A DNA stretch of 64,000 nt from Taenia hydatigena (Eukaryota > Platyhelminthes > Cestoda > Cyclophyllidea > Taeniidae), in assembly GCA_036345935.2 (NCBI GenBank), contig JADWOT020001478.1, positions 168,598 through 232,597 on the forward strand, read 5' to 3'. Under the pieces are notes generated by a model. It worked only from the letters and a program-made list of their open reading frames with translations. It searched no databases and was not told the DNA's origin. Every line of letters starts with the position of its first letter. The first letter of the stretch is position 1. A program made the position numbers and the translations under genes. Shown here one piece after another: positions 50,801-63,082 of this stretch.

Positions 50801-51264
50801 GCCAATGTCTTGCACGACTCGTCAGGAGACGATTGTGTTGACGTCAGTCACACCGGTAACTGTGGATTGGAGTCGTGATTGGAGGCGGCTGCGGCAAGAC
50901 GCAAGGTCCGATGGATGGCAAGGCTTTCCACGTTGGCGCTAGTCCTAGTCGTCTCTATAACAGTGCTGCCGTTGGTGGCAGTGGGGTGGTAATTGTGAGG
51001 CTGGGAGACTTCAACACCACTTGCATCTGCAATGACATTTTAGGCGGTAGGAGTGATCGAGCCGCGATAAGGTGGGTAAGTTAATGTGAAATATTTACCT
51101 ACGCTTAAGTGGATCATGTTCTGCAAAATGACTCTGTCGAAAGCAATGCCATTAGTGGATGCAAGGAGGAATAAAGGATTGGTAGACAATTTCAAGGCAA
51201 TGGAATATTTGTAAAGGGGCAGACAAGTAACGACCCACGGTGTATTGATTGCCATATTAATTAG
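47851..51264. other. No gene recognised; includes a GC-richer island
   Basis: Most of it shows nothing supported. From about 50040 to 51010 the sequence is richer in G and C than its surroundings and has overlapping open frames on both strands (50081-50446 plus, 121 codons; 49999-50250 and 50202-50420 minus; 50480-50722 and 50875-51084 plus). Overlap on both strands is what high GC alone produces, and no motif or splice structure decides between them. The 86-codon frame at 48287-48547 has no motif. Confidence 0.4.
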
Positions 51265-52103
51265 TCATTAATTATCTCTTCGAAGAATGAGGACCTGCCA
51301 TAGGCCTTAGATGGAATTGAAACTCAACTCGTGTTACCATAGCCATTACAGAGATTTGCCACAAAACTCACAATAGGGGTAAGAGTTAAAGCATTAGCTA
51401 ATTAATAAGTGCGTAGATATGTTATTATTTGACGGTCACCTGAGCATTAGACATCAAGCGTTCTGACGCAGATTGATCGCATGAACTTCCACATAGCAGT
51501 TAGAGGCACGGTTTGATAAGCTTAGGATATTACATTTGCTGATGTCAGACATGTGATTACCGATGGAGGTAGATAAAATAGAGAGCAAAAAGACTCGTTT
51601 TTCGCCATTTTACTGCAGTTATGTCGGAAATCTAATCATCAACCTGAAGAAACGCCTATTGGATGCGTCAAAATTTGGAAAATATTCTCAAAAACCTTAA
51701 AGAGACACAGATGCCAGCGAAACGTCCTCACATAGATGTTTATTTACAAGTCGCATTTGCAACAATTGTCTAGCATCATCTGCTTTAGAAGTTGCTTAGG
51801 GTCCGACAATCCTTAAGAAGAAAGAATAAATCCTTTACCACTAAAGTTGCATCCGATCAAACTATGAATTATGGCATCAGGGTGGTGGTCTACTCGTGCG
51901 GGCACTGCAAAGTATTCGTTATCTTTAAGTTTCCTGAAAAATGGGTCTAGCGTTAGAAATGTATACCTAATGGTAATCTAGATGTTTCTATAAACGAAAA
52001 AAAACATTTTGTGCATCACATAATTTTATTCAAGAATAGCATGGTACAGGGGTAGTTTACATGAAGGTAGCACGGCCAATCATGGAGATTAATCGGAGGA
52101 CAG

Positions 52104-52150
52104 TTGAGTGTGGCCAGAGCGGCTAGCCATTGGACTGCGCGGGAGCCAGA
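52104..52150 (+). other. tRNA-Ser-like 5' half inside R1
   Basis: The sequence GTGTGGCCAGAGCGGCTAG followed by CCATTGGACTGC resembles the A box, D arm and anticodon side of eukaryotic tRNA-Ser. No B box follows within the expected distance; a T-rich run follows instead. R1 copy 2 keeps the same segment on the minus strand at 19420-19452, further decayed. It is either a remnant of a tRNA-derived element that was in R1 before it spread, or a chance match. Confidence 0.4.
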
Positions 52151-52213
52151 TTCTTCTTTTTTGGTATCGTAAAATAAGAGCACATCGAAGCCAAAAGTCA
52201 GCGCATCACTTCA

Positions 52214-52457
52214 ATGGAGTCAGAGAGCGTTGTTGCCGATGTGCCAAGTTATCCTTCAGTAGGAGACCTTGATTTACCGAAACAGCCAATGTTTCGGACA
52301 AACCAGTCACCTGTGTCACACTCTGCTACAGATGCGGGCTCAAAGAGTCGGAATAGCGTCCACAAATGCAAAAGTTACGAGTTACCATGCCATGATTTCG
52401 AAGCGATATATTTTTGCAGAACGAATATCTTGGATACTACAGAATATGCTTTCCTTG
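52214..52457 (+). CDS. Open frame ending at a strong splice donor, possible first exon
   Basis: The ATG at 52214 opens a frame of about 81 codons that runs straight into a consensus donor (CTTG|GTAAGTAAG at 52457/52458). It begins MESESVVADVPSYPSVGDLD, an acidic, low-complexity start typical of real N termini. The frame overlaps the extra segment of R1 copy 3 that copy 2 lacks. No second exon was found downstream and no family is recognised, so this is a weak candidate. Confidence 0.22.
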
Positions 52458-52880
52458 GTAAGTAAGGAGTGAAAATTAAGTGAATCAGTATGCGACATGA
52501 TAGGTATGAATCCTGCAGTTGAATGAGCCACAGGTTGAAATAGAAGGTAACCTGACAAACAGGACCTCGGTTCTGATCAATAGAAATGCAAATCTCAATG
52601 CAGCAGCTGCTGAATGACTGCTCAATACGTCCGCAGCTAACATGTCTGATGAGAAATCTCCCACACAACGCCCCAGTGGTTGTAATGTTTACAATAATGA
52701 CACCAGTTGGGGCTGATACTTACGTTCATGAACCCAAAAAAAAATAAAAAATTATTCTTCAGTGATTCTGCTGTTTTGCAAATTAGCAAAGGACAAGTGG
52801 TGGTGACCTCAATCTATGAAGGGCAGACAATAGAGAACCGCATTTCTCAAGCCCATTTATTCCGATCGATTTAACTGAGG

Positions 52881-54099
52881 CTGATCATGGAAGGATAGAT
52901 GCCTGACGGGTGCACTAAAGGTCTAATGCACGCCAATTAAAGCTGTATAGGGCAGAATGGAGCATTGAGAGGAATTCATTAAATTAACAACTACAGAGGC
53001 ATTAGCGATTGGGCGAGTTGAAGTGAGTAAGAGTGCATTGTAATTTTAATAACCCTTGATTTGTACCTGAATAGAGTCTGGAATTTGCAAAAGAAAAACT
53101 CAATAAAGTGCTAGGCTCTCTTCATCGCTACTGTTGCGTTCGACCCTAGATTCAACCGGTGTGTGTGTGTCCCCATTGAATTGCTTCATGATCAGAATGA
53201 CGTTTTCACCTACTAACATTGAATTCTTTCCTACGTTTGTAGTAGGTAATTTTTGCGTGAGACCTACTTTAATTATCACCTCCTAACTTTGCATAGATCT
53301 GTACTCCTGTTCTCTCCCCCCTCAATGGCCCTTGAGAAATCGTCATTTTTTCTGGTATTACAGATTACCATTCGGGAGTAACAGTCAAAAAAAACATTTT
53401 AAATGCGCGTAAGTGAACAAACCTGGTAACCGTAACACCTCAGCCGCCCATAGAAGTAGTCGGTCATTCGACCGGTCACCAAGCCTGCAAAAGCACGTGG
53501 TGCACTCTTTCCAACGCGAGGTAGCGTGTGAGTTGCAAGCAACGGGGATGTATGGAGAAGTAAACGGATGAAGAAGGAAATGCAGAAATAGATTTAATGC
53601 AAGGGTCCAAAATGCAGGCCATTTGCAATGCTAGACAAGAAAACCAGAGAGTGTTATCATTGGAAGACGAAAACCAGAATGGCGTGAGCTGAAATGCAGT
53701 GAAAAGGCACGCACCGATGATGATGGAACAGAGGGAAAAAGTGTGCGAGCGGTTTATGCCATGTTGACGTAAATTCAAGTTGTGTTAGTTACGTATTAGC
53801 TAACGGCAAAGGAGGCATAAACCTAGAACGGTCCACTGAAGCGTTTGCTACACAGATGCTGCAAAAGTCATAAAAGGCCCTAAGTATTTTATATCTACTT
53901 TCAGTTCAGTAGCCGCAATTTCCAAGTTAGCGGCCCTGCTTACCATAAAAACCACCACCTGCGCCTTCCGGAAACCCTTTTGCGAAAAAATAAGTCCCTA
54001 ATACTACGGCACGATGAATTTAAAATAGTATAGCTGCAGACTCTACCTTGGCATTTATATCAGTGTTTGTGCCAAAATGGCACACAGACGACTGATATG
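52881..54099. other. No gene recognised
   Basis: No supported gene. A run of six GT units lies at 53159-53170. The 100-codon minus frame at 53476-53778 has no motif. Confidence 0.4.
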
Positions 54100-57000
54100 G
54101 CGTAAATGTTAATTGTTCTGGATGAAGCGAGCCGCACGCAATGGCAAAAGTAGTTCCTTACTCTTTTGCAACAATGCGGTATTTAACGACTTTGGTGTGC
54201 CTTTTATGGACCTTCATATCCCGGTCACGCCTCACTAACCCCTGAGTTATCTGCTTGTTAGCCCCAATACCCTCCTGTTTGGCCTTATTGACGGGATAAT
54301 GGGCTAAATTGCACGCACAAGCGGCAGTGCCGATTCTTCGCATATGAAGTGGCTATTAAATGCAGACCAATTATGGAAGCTTAAAGAAAACCATGTCCAT
54401 GACTCTTGTGGGCTTCTGCTGATTTTGTCTCGGTTTCCATTATGCATAATGACTTGATCGCATAGCCTTAGTTCAATCACAAAATAACAAGGAATTCAGC
54501 ATGCCAACTTTGTCTAGAAAAAGTCAAAATTTCAATTCTCTATCCTTATATCTTACGTAGAAATCATTTTAGGGCATTAAAAATCGCCGCATTTTCACAC
54601 CGATTTCTCAAAAAGTTGAAAAATATCCAACTTTACTAGCAACACTGACAGTATGAAAAAGCAACATCGATTTTCATCATGTGACTGCAGTGGCCGTGTG
54701 GAGAGCGGAGCTTTGGTGGTTGGAACATCGATTTCCATCTTTTGACTGCATTCGACGTAAGGAGAGTGGATCTTTCGTCTTTAGAACATCGATTTTCATC
54801 ATATGACTTCTTTTGAAGTGGCGCCAGCCATGAATTTGTCCGTGGAACATCAATTTATTTATTTGGTTGCATCTGCATAGGCGAGAGCTGATATTTTGCC
54901 GTGGCTTTACCAAATTTTAAACTTTTCTGCTGTGGAATTTTCGTTTGCATAGAAATTGTCATCCGTCCTTCGTTTTTTGCTGTCAGTAGTTTTGGCTTGG
55001 TAGGAGCTGATTATTCTCTTTTTTAGCAATTTTTTGACACTAAATTTGATGTAAAGTGTAAATTTTTTTTGTTTTTCGCCTTTTATTTTTGCAACTGCAT
55101 TTTCGTTGCTTATAGTTTTGAAATTTATTACGCCTACGGTGTTGCTATCATTTTCGGCTTATTAATTTTCATCATCATTTAGATAAATTTGATATATTTA
55201 CTGCTTCTTCTTTCGTAGTCTTCAATGTCCATTTTAGCTGTTATTTTTAACACCTAATGAAACATATTAAAATAATTTCAGTGCTGTTTTGGACCGTTAC
55301 TTATGCTTTCCTTCAACATGTCTTTCCAAATTATTTCAATTCATGTATTTATTTCTCAGCAATTTTATTGGCATGTTCTGCGCCCGTGTGATTGAAGCGT
55401 TTCCCATCGCACATGCATAACCGATCAGATGGAGGTTATAACCCGATGTTAGCGAGGCAGTTGAAAGGTCAGCAGACCAGCGCAACATTAGGCAAAATGA
55501 TGCCATCAAAAGGAATTTAATTAGCTGACACTTACCATAGCCTTAATCTCACTTGATTATTTCTTTCAACACACCATTTATCCATTTTCCTTCGGAGTGA
55601 CTCTTTAGGAGCAAAAGTGCAAGTGATTAGATGCATTCACGCTGTAATTCTCCTCCTCAACTTATAAATGAAACTGCCTGCTTGGTCCTAAAGCCTTGAT
55701 CATCAAAATATAAGGCCGCATTAATCAGTCGACATTCAGTGAAAAGTTTTGCTTAGGTCATATTACTGACTGTGTGCCGCTTCACTCCGGTCCATATGCC
55801 TGATCAAGCAATAATGACAACTTTTTAAAAGTACACTTTGATCCAATGCGGCGAAAACTCCAATGTAGTCTTTTGATATCCAGTGTCATCTAACGGTTAC
55901 ATCCGACAGCAGGAACTCGGACACGCCCTCCCTTTTCACCGTTCAGGATTCATAAGGCGATGCACGAGGTGGTGGGAATGGGAAGAGAGTCCGTTACCTT
56001 GATTTGACTTGACACCATTTAATATTCCCTGTAGTTTTGCTTTGACGCACTTGTGTATACTATTGCTGCTATTTTAGGGAGACAGAAGGAAAAGTGTCCC
56101 ATTATCCGATGGCGTTGAGTATTTTAAAGGCAGGTACAAAGCTCTTTCTAGGTTTGCGTCTACTCTAGTATCCAAACTCTTTTCTCAAGACTACAGGGGA
56201 TCGTGGCACGAGCTGGCTAATTCCAATTTCGAAGGCTGATATCAATGAATATTTGCATACTGTATCCACCTCCGCAAATAAAATCACCGAAGAAATAGCC
56301 ATTTTCTGTGCACTGTGAAGGCAGCAACGTTTGTTAATAGTTCGTTCAGCACAAACAAATGATTTCATTTTTTCCTTTAGAGGTGTCGTCTTAGGACACC
56401 GCCATGCTATTAAGTTTAGTCTAGTAAATACGAAGAATCAGTTTGTGCCTTGAGATGGCATGCCAACCATGTTTGGAGTAAGTTACAAATAAAAGAATCA
56501 CAAATGGTAGCCAACCAGTGACCGAGAGGTATCATCGTAGGGATCATATTTTGATTCTCTTCAGTAAAACATGCACCGCCCAAACTAGCTACTCTTTCAG
56601 TGCCGAAACGAACACGAAATTAATGAAAAGGAAAGAGCACCCCCTGCAAAACCTCAGATCTTGACGGAAAGTTAAATAGGTTAAAGAATTGGCGAGTAAA
56701 TTCTTGGCTTATGCGCTTCCTAATAAGCAAAGTTGAGCGAACTACCTTTCATCTAAATCGTGCTAAAGATCATGTTAGGTAGTCTATAACTCAAAATGAG
56801 AAGGAAGTAAAGCTGTTCATTTGATCACCAGACTCCGAACATCAGTCAAGGATAGTGCTTTATAATAGACTTATACTTATTTTAACATGCATAACTAACC
56901 AGTTCGTGTTTCTAGACACCTATAATTTCATCTCAATGCGTTTTGTATGACCTCTCTTACACCATTCAAGCCACAAAGTTCATACTGTCCCTTTCTTTGA

Positions 57001-58372
57001 AGCCATATGTTCCACTCACCCAGAGCGTTTATCCGGGACACCAAAAGTAGTCCCTTAACAGTGGGATCATCAAAGCAATCTCAGATCTGCATCCTGATTG
57101 TATCCCCAACTTCTGCATAAGGAACGAAATCGCATACACAAATGTTGAAGGCCCCCACGAGAAGAATTTACAAGATTTTCAAATTAAGGCGTAAAATCAA
57201 CCTGACCATGTCTGAAAAATTAAATCAGGCAGTAATGAAGTTGCGAAGAAGAGTCGGGTCATACGACTACAGCGCGGAACTCTGTGAAGCCGATTTTCAT
57301 TGCTCTAAGTTTCTTCGTAGAAAACACCATCTTCGAACGGTTATCGTTATACAAAGCGCACTTCTGGACGATATTCCTTCCTACTTTAGCTTTGCGATGA
57401 CCACCTTATTTGTAGTGAAAGATCAATCAAACCAGTACAAAAATTGATTTGATCGCAGCGACTTGATTTACATTCTCTAGCTACCCTCAAGAAGCCCGAG
57501 AGAAGTCAGAATTGGTGATAAAATTCAGATGCCCTTGTTTACCAACCAACAATCTGCTAGCATTGATGATGTGATGGATGTCAGTAACAAGTAAATTAGA
57601 AGCCCATGTAGCAGCACTCCTACAGCACTAAGGTAATGTAGCGGCATAATCCATGAGATGTCTGTTGTGAGTAAACTATCAAAGAGTACGCTGCTGTCTC
57701 TTTGTTAGCGGTTATGCTAGCTATGAAATGTCTCGGGAGCATTTTCAGCTTAATAAGAGCGCCATTTACAACTGTATTCTTCCTGCAACATATTACATGC
57801 ACCAACAACGGGGCTTATTAAGAGTGCACTGTTTACATGAAACTTCTGCATGTTTATGAAGCACTCTGGTTTTGGCATTTGTTAAATGGTTCCCACCAGT
57901 GCAGCCCCGACTGAAGACTGGGCGCAAACGAAGTACATCTTTCAGCAGGTAAGGGTTCGCTCAAAGCATACTGCCGTGAATTTAATGACTTAATGAGTGT
58001 GGGATAGACTTATCAGTCAAGCTGCCTTCTTAAAACACAATTTAGAAGTTAAGGCGACAGCAAACAAACCGACAACACATGAGTCAGACGTTAATCATGA
58101 GCCGATCAACATGGTTAATTTTGAGTCTTCATTAGTATTTCATGTAAAATATGCACCAAATTTTCCTCTTATTTGCAAGTAAGTGAAAAGTCTTGACCTC
58201 CTCTCTCAACGCGGCCACAAAAACGACAACTCCTTTCAGTGTGCTATCTCTGCTTCAAAGCTCATAGCATCTTCCACAGCTACATCCTTATTTGCGGCAC
58301 TGTTTGTTCTGCATTAAACAGTATTTTTACCTCACTTTCCTTATGTTCTGAGGGAACACGGGATAGAAATCA
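54100..58372 (+). repeat. 4.27 kb tandem duplication, unit 1
   Basis: Unit 1 aligns end to end with 58374-62629, at about 95% identity by eye. It ends exactly at the single N at 58373. Compared with unit 2 it has about 46 extra bases near 54199-54244 and lacks about 30 bases near 55905. Open frames occur in matching places in both units (56165-56368, 57142-57447, 57620-57808, 57997-58182). The 57142-57447 frame is cut short in unit 2 by a CGA to TGA change, and the 56165-56368 pair shows mostly replacement changes, so protein constraint is not supported. Confidence 0.9.
54663..54900 (+). repeat. 61-bp minisatellite, about four units
   Basis: The motif AACATCGATTTTCATCAT followed by (A/G)TGACTGCA starts near 54663, 54724, 54785 and 54846, a period of 61 bases. 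Units diverge towards the right end. Because 61 is not a multiple of three, the array cannot encode a repeated peptide in one frame. Confidence 0.85.
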
Positions 58373-58373
58373 N
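58373..58373. other. Single ambiguous base at the junction of the duplication
   Basis: This is the only N in the 64 kb. It sits exactly between the last base of unit 1 and the first base of unit 2, which is the place where two contig ends would have been joined. Confidence 0.95.
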
Positions 58374-61300
58374 GCGTAAATGTTAATTGTTCTGGATGAA
58401 GCGAGCCGCACGCAATGGCAAAAGTAGTTCCTTACTCTATTGCAACAATGCGGTATTTAACGACTTTGGTGAGTTATCCGCTTGTTAGCCCCAATACCCT
58501 CCTGTTTGGCCTTATTGACGGGATAATGGGCTAAAGTGCATGCACAAGCGGCAGTGCCCATTCTTGCATATGAAGTGGCTATTAAATGCAGACCAGTTAT
58601 GGACGCTTAAAGAAAACCATGTCCATGACTGTTGTGGGCTTCTGCTGATTTGTCTCGGTTTCCATTGGGCATAATGAATTGATTGCATAGCCTTAGTTCA
58701 ATCTCAAAATAACGATGAAATTAGAATGCCAACTTCGTCTGGAAAAAGTCAAAATTTCATTTCTCTATTCTTATATCTTACGTAGACATCATTCCAGAGC
58801 ACTACAAATCGTCGCATTTTCACACTGATTTCTCAAAAGCTTCATAAATATCCAACTTTAGGAGCAACACTGACAGTATGAAAAAGCACCATTGATTTTC
58901 CTCATGTGACTGCAGCCGCCGTGTGGAGGGCGGAGCTTTGGTGGTTGCAACATCGATTTTCATCATGTGACTGCAGTCACCTTTTGGAGAACGGAGCCTT
59001 CGTCTTTGGAACGTCGATTTTTTTATATGACTGGTTTTGAAGTGGCGCCAGCCATGAATTTGTCCGTCGAACATCAATTTTTCTATTTGGCTGCCTCTAA
59101 ATTATCGAGAACTGATATTTTTCCGTCGTTTGACTAAATTTTAAACATGTCTGCTGTGGATTTGTCGATGGCAGAGAATTTGTTTTCCGTACTTTGTTTT
59201 TGCTGTCAGCAGTTTTGGCTTGGCAGAAGCTAATTATTCTCTTTTTTAGCAATTTTTTAACACTGAATTTAATGTTGTGAGTGTACATATTTTTCTGTTT
59301 TTTCGCCTTTTCATTTTGCAACTGCATTTTCTTTGCTTGTAGTTTTGAAATTTATTTCGCCTACTGTGTTGCTATCATTTTCGGTGCATTAATTTCCATC
59401 ACAATTTAAATAAATTTAATATATTTACTGCTTCTTCTTTCGTAGCCTTCAATGTCCATTTTAGCTGCTATTTTTAACACCTAATGAAACATATTAAAGT
59501 AATTTTAATGCTGTTTTGACCGTTACTTATGCTTTCCTTCAACATGTCTTTCCAAATTATTTCAATCCATGTATTTATTTCTCAGCAATTTTATTGGCAT
59601 GTTCTGCGCCCGTGTGATTGAAGCGTTTCCCATCGCACATGCATAACCGATCAGATGGAGGTTATAACCCGATGTTAGCGAGGCAGTTGAAAGGTCAGCA
59701 GACCAGCGCAACATTAAGCAAAATGATGCCATCAAAAGGAATTTAATAAGCTGACAATTACCACAGCCTTAATCTCACTTGATTATTTCTTTCAACACAC
59801 CATTCATCTATTTTTCTGTGGAGTGAGTCTTTAGGAGCAAAAGTGCAAGTGATTAGATGCATTCACGCTGTAATTCTCCTCTTCAAATTATAAATGAAAT
59901 GGCCGGCTTGGCCCTAAAGCCTTGATCATCAAAATATAAGGCCACATTAATCAGTCAACATCCAGTGAAAAGTTTTGCTTAGGTCATATTACTGACTGTG
60001 TTCTGCTTCACTCCGGTCCATATGCCTGATCAAGCAATAATGACAACTTTTTAAAAGTACACTTTGATCTAATGCGGCCAAAACCCCAATGTAGTCTTTC
60101 GATATCCCGTATCATATAACGGTTGGATCCATCGACCCTTCATCGACTCGTGACAGTGTTGACAGCAGAAACTCCGACACGCCCTCCCTTTTCACCGTTC
60201 AGGATTCATAAGGCGATGCACGAGGTGGTGGGAATGGAAAGAGAGTCCGTTACCTTGATTTGACTTGACACCATTTAATATTCTCTGTAATTTTGCTTTG
60301 GCGCACCTGTGTATACTATTGCTGCTATTTTAGGGAGACAGAAGGAAAAGTGTCCCATTATCTGATGGCGTTGAGTATTTTAAAAGCAGGTACAAAGCTC
60401 TTTCTGGGTTTGCGTCTACTCTAGTATCCGAACTCTTTTCTCAAGACTACAGGGGATCGTGGCATGAGCTGGCTAATTCCAATTTCAAAGGCTAGCATCA
60501 ATGAATATTTGCATACTGTATCCACCTTCGCAATTAAAATCACCGCAGAAATAGTTATTTTCTGTGCACTGTGAAGGCAGCAACGTTTGTTAATGGTTCG
60601 TTCAGCACAAACAAACGATTTCATTTTTCCCTTTAGAGGTGTCGTCTTAGGACACCGCCATGCTATTTAGTTTAGTCTAGTAAATACGAAGAATCAGTTT
60701 GTGCTTTGAGATGGCATGCCAACCATGTTTGGAGTAAGTTACAAGTAAAAGAATTACAAATGGTAGCCAACCGGTGACTGAGAGGTATTTTCGTAAGGAT
60801 CATATCTTAATTCTCTTCAGTAAAACATGCACCGCCCGAATAAGCTACTCTTTCAGTGCCGGAACGAACACGAAATTAATGAAAAGGAAAGAGCACCCCC
60901 TGCAAAACCTCAGATCTTGACGGAAAGTTAGATGGGTTAAAGAATTGGCGAGTAAATTCTTGGCTTATGCGCTTCCTAATAAGCAAAGTTGAGCGAATTA
61001 CCTTTCATCTAAATCGTGCTAAAGATCATGTTAGGTAGTCTATAACTCAAAATGAGAAGGAAGTAAAGCTGTTCATTTGATCACCAGACTCCAAACATCG
61101 GTCAAGGATAGTGCTTTATAATAGAATCATACTTATTTTAAAATACATAACTAACTAGTTCGTGTTTCTAGACACCTATAATTTCATCCCAATGCGTTTT
61201 GTATGACCTCTCTTACACCATTCAAGCCACAAAGTTCATACTACCCCTTTCTTTGAACCCATATGTTCCACTCACTCATAGCGTTTATCCAGGACATCAA

Positions 61301-62629
61301 AAGCAGTCCCTTAACAGTGGGATCATCAAATCAACCTCAGATCTGCATCCTGATTGTATCCCCAACTTCTGCATAAGGAACGAAATCGCATACACAAATG
61401 TTGAAGGCCCCCACGAGAAGAATTTATAAAATTTTTAAATTAAGGCGTAAAATCACCCTGACCATGTCTGAAAAATTAAATCAGGCAGTAACGAAGTTGC
61501 GAAGAAGAGTCGGGACATACGACTACAGCGCGGAACTCTGTGGAGCCGATTTTCATTGCTCTAAGTTTCTTCGTAGAAAACACCATCTTTGAATGGTTAT
61601 TGTTATACAAAGCGCACTCCTGGACGATATTCCTTTCCACTTTAGCTTTGCGATGACCATCTTATTTTTAGTGAAAGATCAATCAAAACAGTACAAAAAT
61701 TGATTTGATCGCAGCGACTTGATTCACATTCGCTGGTCACCCTCAAGAAGCCCGAGAGAAGTCAGAATTGGTGATAAAATTCAGATGCCCTTGTTTACCA
61801 ACCAACAATTTGCTAGCATTGATGATGTGATGGATGTCAGTAACAAGTAAATTAGAAGCCCATGTAGCAGCACTCCTACAGCACTAAGGTAATGTAGCGG
61901 CATAATCCATGAGATGTCTGTTGTGAGTAAACTATCAAAGAGTACGCTGTTGTCCCTTTGTTAGCGGTTATGCTAACTATAAAATGTCTCGGGAGCATTT
62001 TCAGCTTAATAAGAGCGCCATTTACAACTGTATTCTTCCTGCAACATATTACATGCACCAACAACGGGGCTTATTAAGAGTGCACTGTTCACATGAAACT
62101 TCTGCATGTTTATGAAGCACTCTGGTTTTGGCATTTGTTAAATGGTTCCCACCAGTGCAGCCCCGACTGAAGACTAAGCGCAAACGAAGTACATCTTTTT
62201 AGCAAGTAAGGGTTCGCTCAAAGCATACTGCCGTGAATTTAATGACTTAATGAGTGTGGGATAGACTTATCAGTCAAGCTGCCTTCTTAAAACACAATTT
62301 AGAAGTTAAGGCGACAGCAAACAAACCGACAACACATGCGTCAGACGTTAATCACGAGCCGATCAACATGGTTAATTTTGAGTCTTCATTGGTATTTCAT
62401 GTAAAATATGCACCAAATTTGCCTCTTATTTGCAAGTAAGTGAAAAGTCTTGACCTCCTCTCTCAATGCGGCCACAAAAACGACAACTCCTTTTAGTATG
62501 CTATCTCTGCTTCAAAGCTCATAGCATCTTCCACGGCTACATCCTTATTTGCGGCACTGTTTGTTCTGCATTAAGCAGTATTTTTACCCCACTTTCCTTA
62601 TGTTCTGAGGGAACACGGGATATAAATCA
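58374..62629 (+). repeat. 4.26 kb tandem duplication, unit 2
   Basis: Second copy of 54100-58372. It continues past the shared part into unique sequence at 62630, while unit 1 breaks off at the N. Frames with counterparts in unit 1 are at 60421-60624, 61398-61592 (truncated), 61876-62064 and 62254-62439. None carries a known motif. Confidence 0.9.
58887..59115 (+). repeat. 61-bp minisatellite, second copy
   Basis: Counterpart of 54663-54900 in unit 2. Units start near 58888, 58949, 59010 and 59070. The open minus-strand frame 58820-59077 runs through it and is explained by the repeat. Confidence 0.82.
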
Positions 62630-63082
62630 GCAAGAAGTGCAAAACATGTCTAATATTAAGCCTTCATCTGCTTTGAAAGACACATAGCTGCGTGTGGGTT
62701 CATGAAATGTGGAATCGGCAACCCGTTGGATAGCACTGAAACATATGAAAATGAGCATACGCTTATTATTACATTACTATTTAAATGCACTATCCTCCTT
62801 ACAAGCTAATAGTTTAACTGGTACTCCTTTAACTTAAATGTGCCACTGTCTGGAATGCTCGAAATACCGAGATGACCTAACGCAGTGCACTGTCCCGCAA
62901 AACGATATTTGCCTCAGCGTATCAAACCAGCAGCGCTCAGTTAGTTTTATACAGGGCTTTTACAATTACTGCTTACGTAAGGGTCCTAATCAGCAGTGCA
63001 ATTGCAGTCTCTACACAGTAAGTGCTCTTTCGGTTCCATTTATCGATAGACTAAGCTAGCATAAAACTCATCGGAAACTTAC
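62630..63082. other. No gene recognised; 3' side of locus C
   Basis: No supported feature. The 73-codon frame at 62838-63059 is rich in Cys but does not match any finger of the C2H2 family. A 3' untranslated exon of locus C may lie here on the minus strand. Confidence 0.35.

Larger units (their letters stand above)
51265..52880 (-). repeat. Dispersed repeat R1, copy 3 (inverted)
   Basis: The reverse complement matches copy 2 from about 19030 to 20330, and copy 1 from about 470 to 690, at roughly 80-85% identity. The end inside the element is near 51265, where similarity stops after GAGATAATT. The block 52150-52480 has extra sequence not seen in copy 2, including the open frame at 52214-52457. 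Copy 3 does not share the exact identity seen between copies 1 and 2. Confidence 0.75.

Noticed and set aside
57142..57447. 101-codon basic frame in the tandem duplication as a gene
   Set aside because: The second copy (61398-61592) has a CGA to TGA stop, and there is no motif or splice support.
58820..59077. Frame with apparent peptide repeats
   Set aside because: The repeats come from the 61-bp minisatellite. Because 61 is not divisible by three, the units are read in different frames.
62838..63059. Cys-rich plus-strand frame as a finger gene
   Set aside because: It has no CxxC-x12-H pattern and partly lies opposite the 3' side of locus C.
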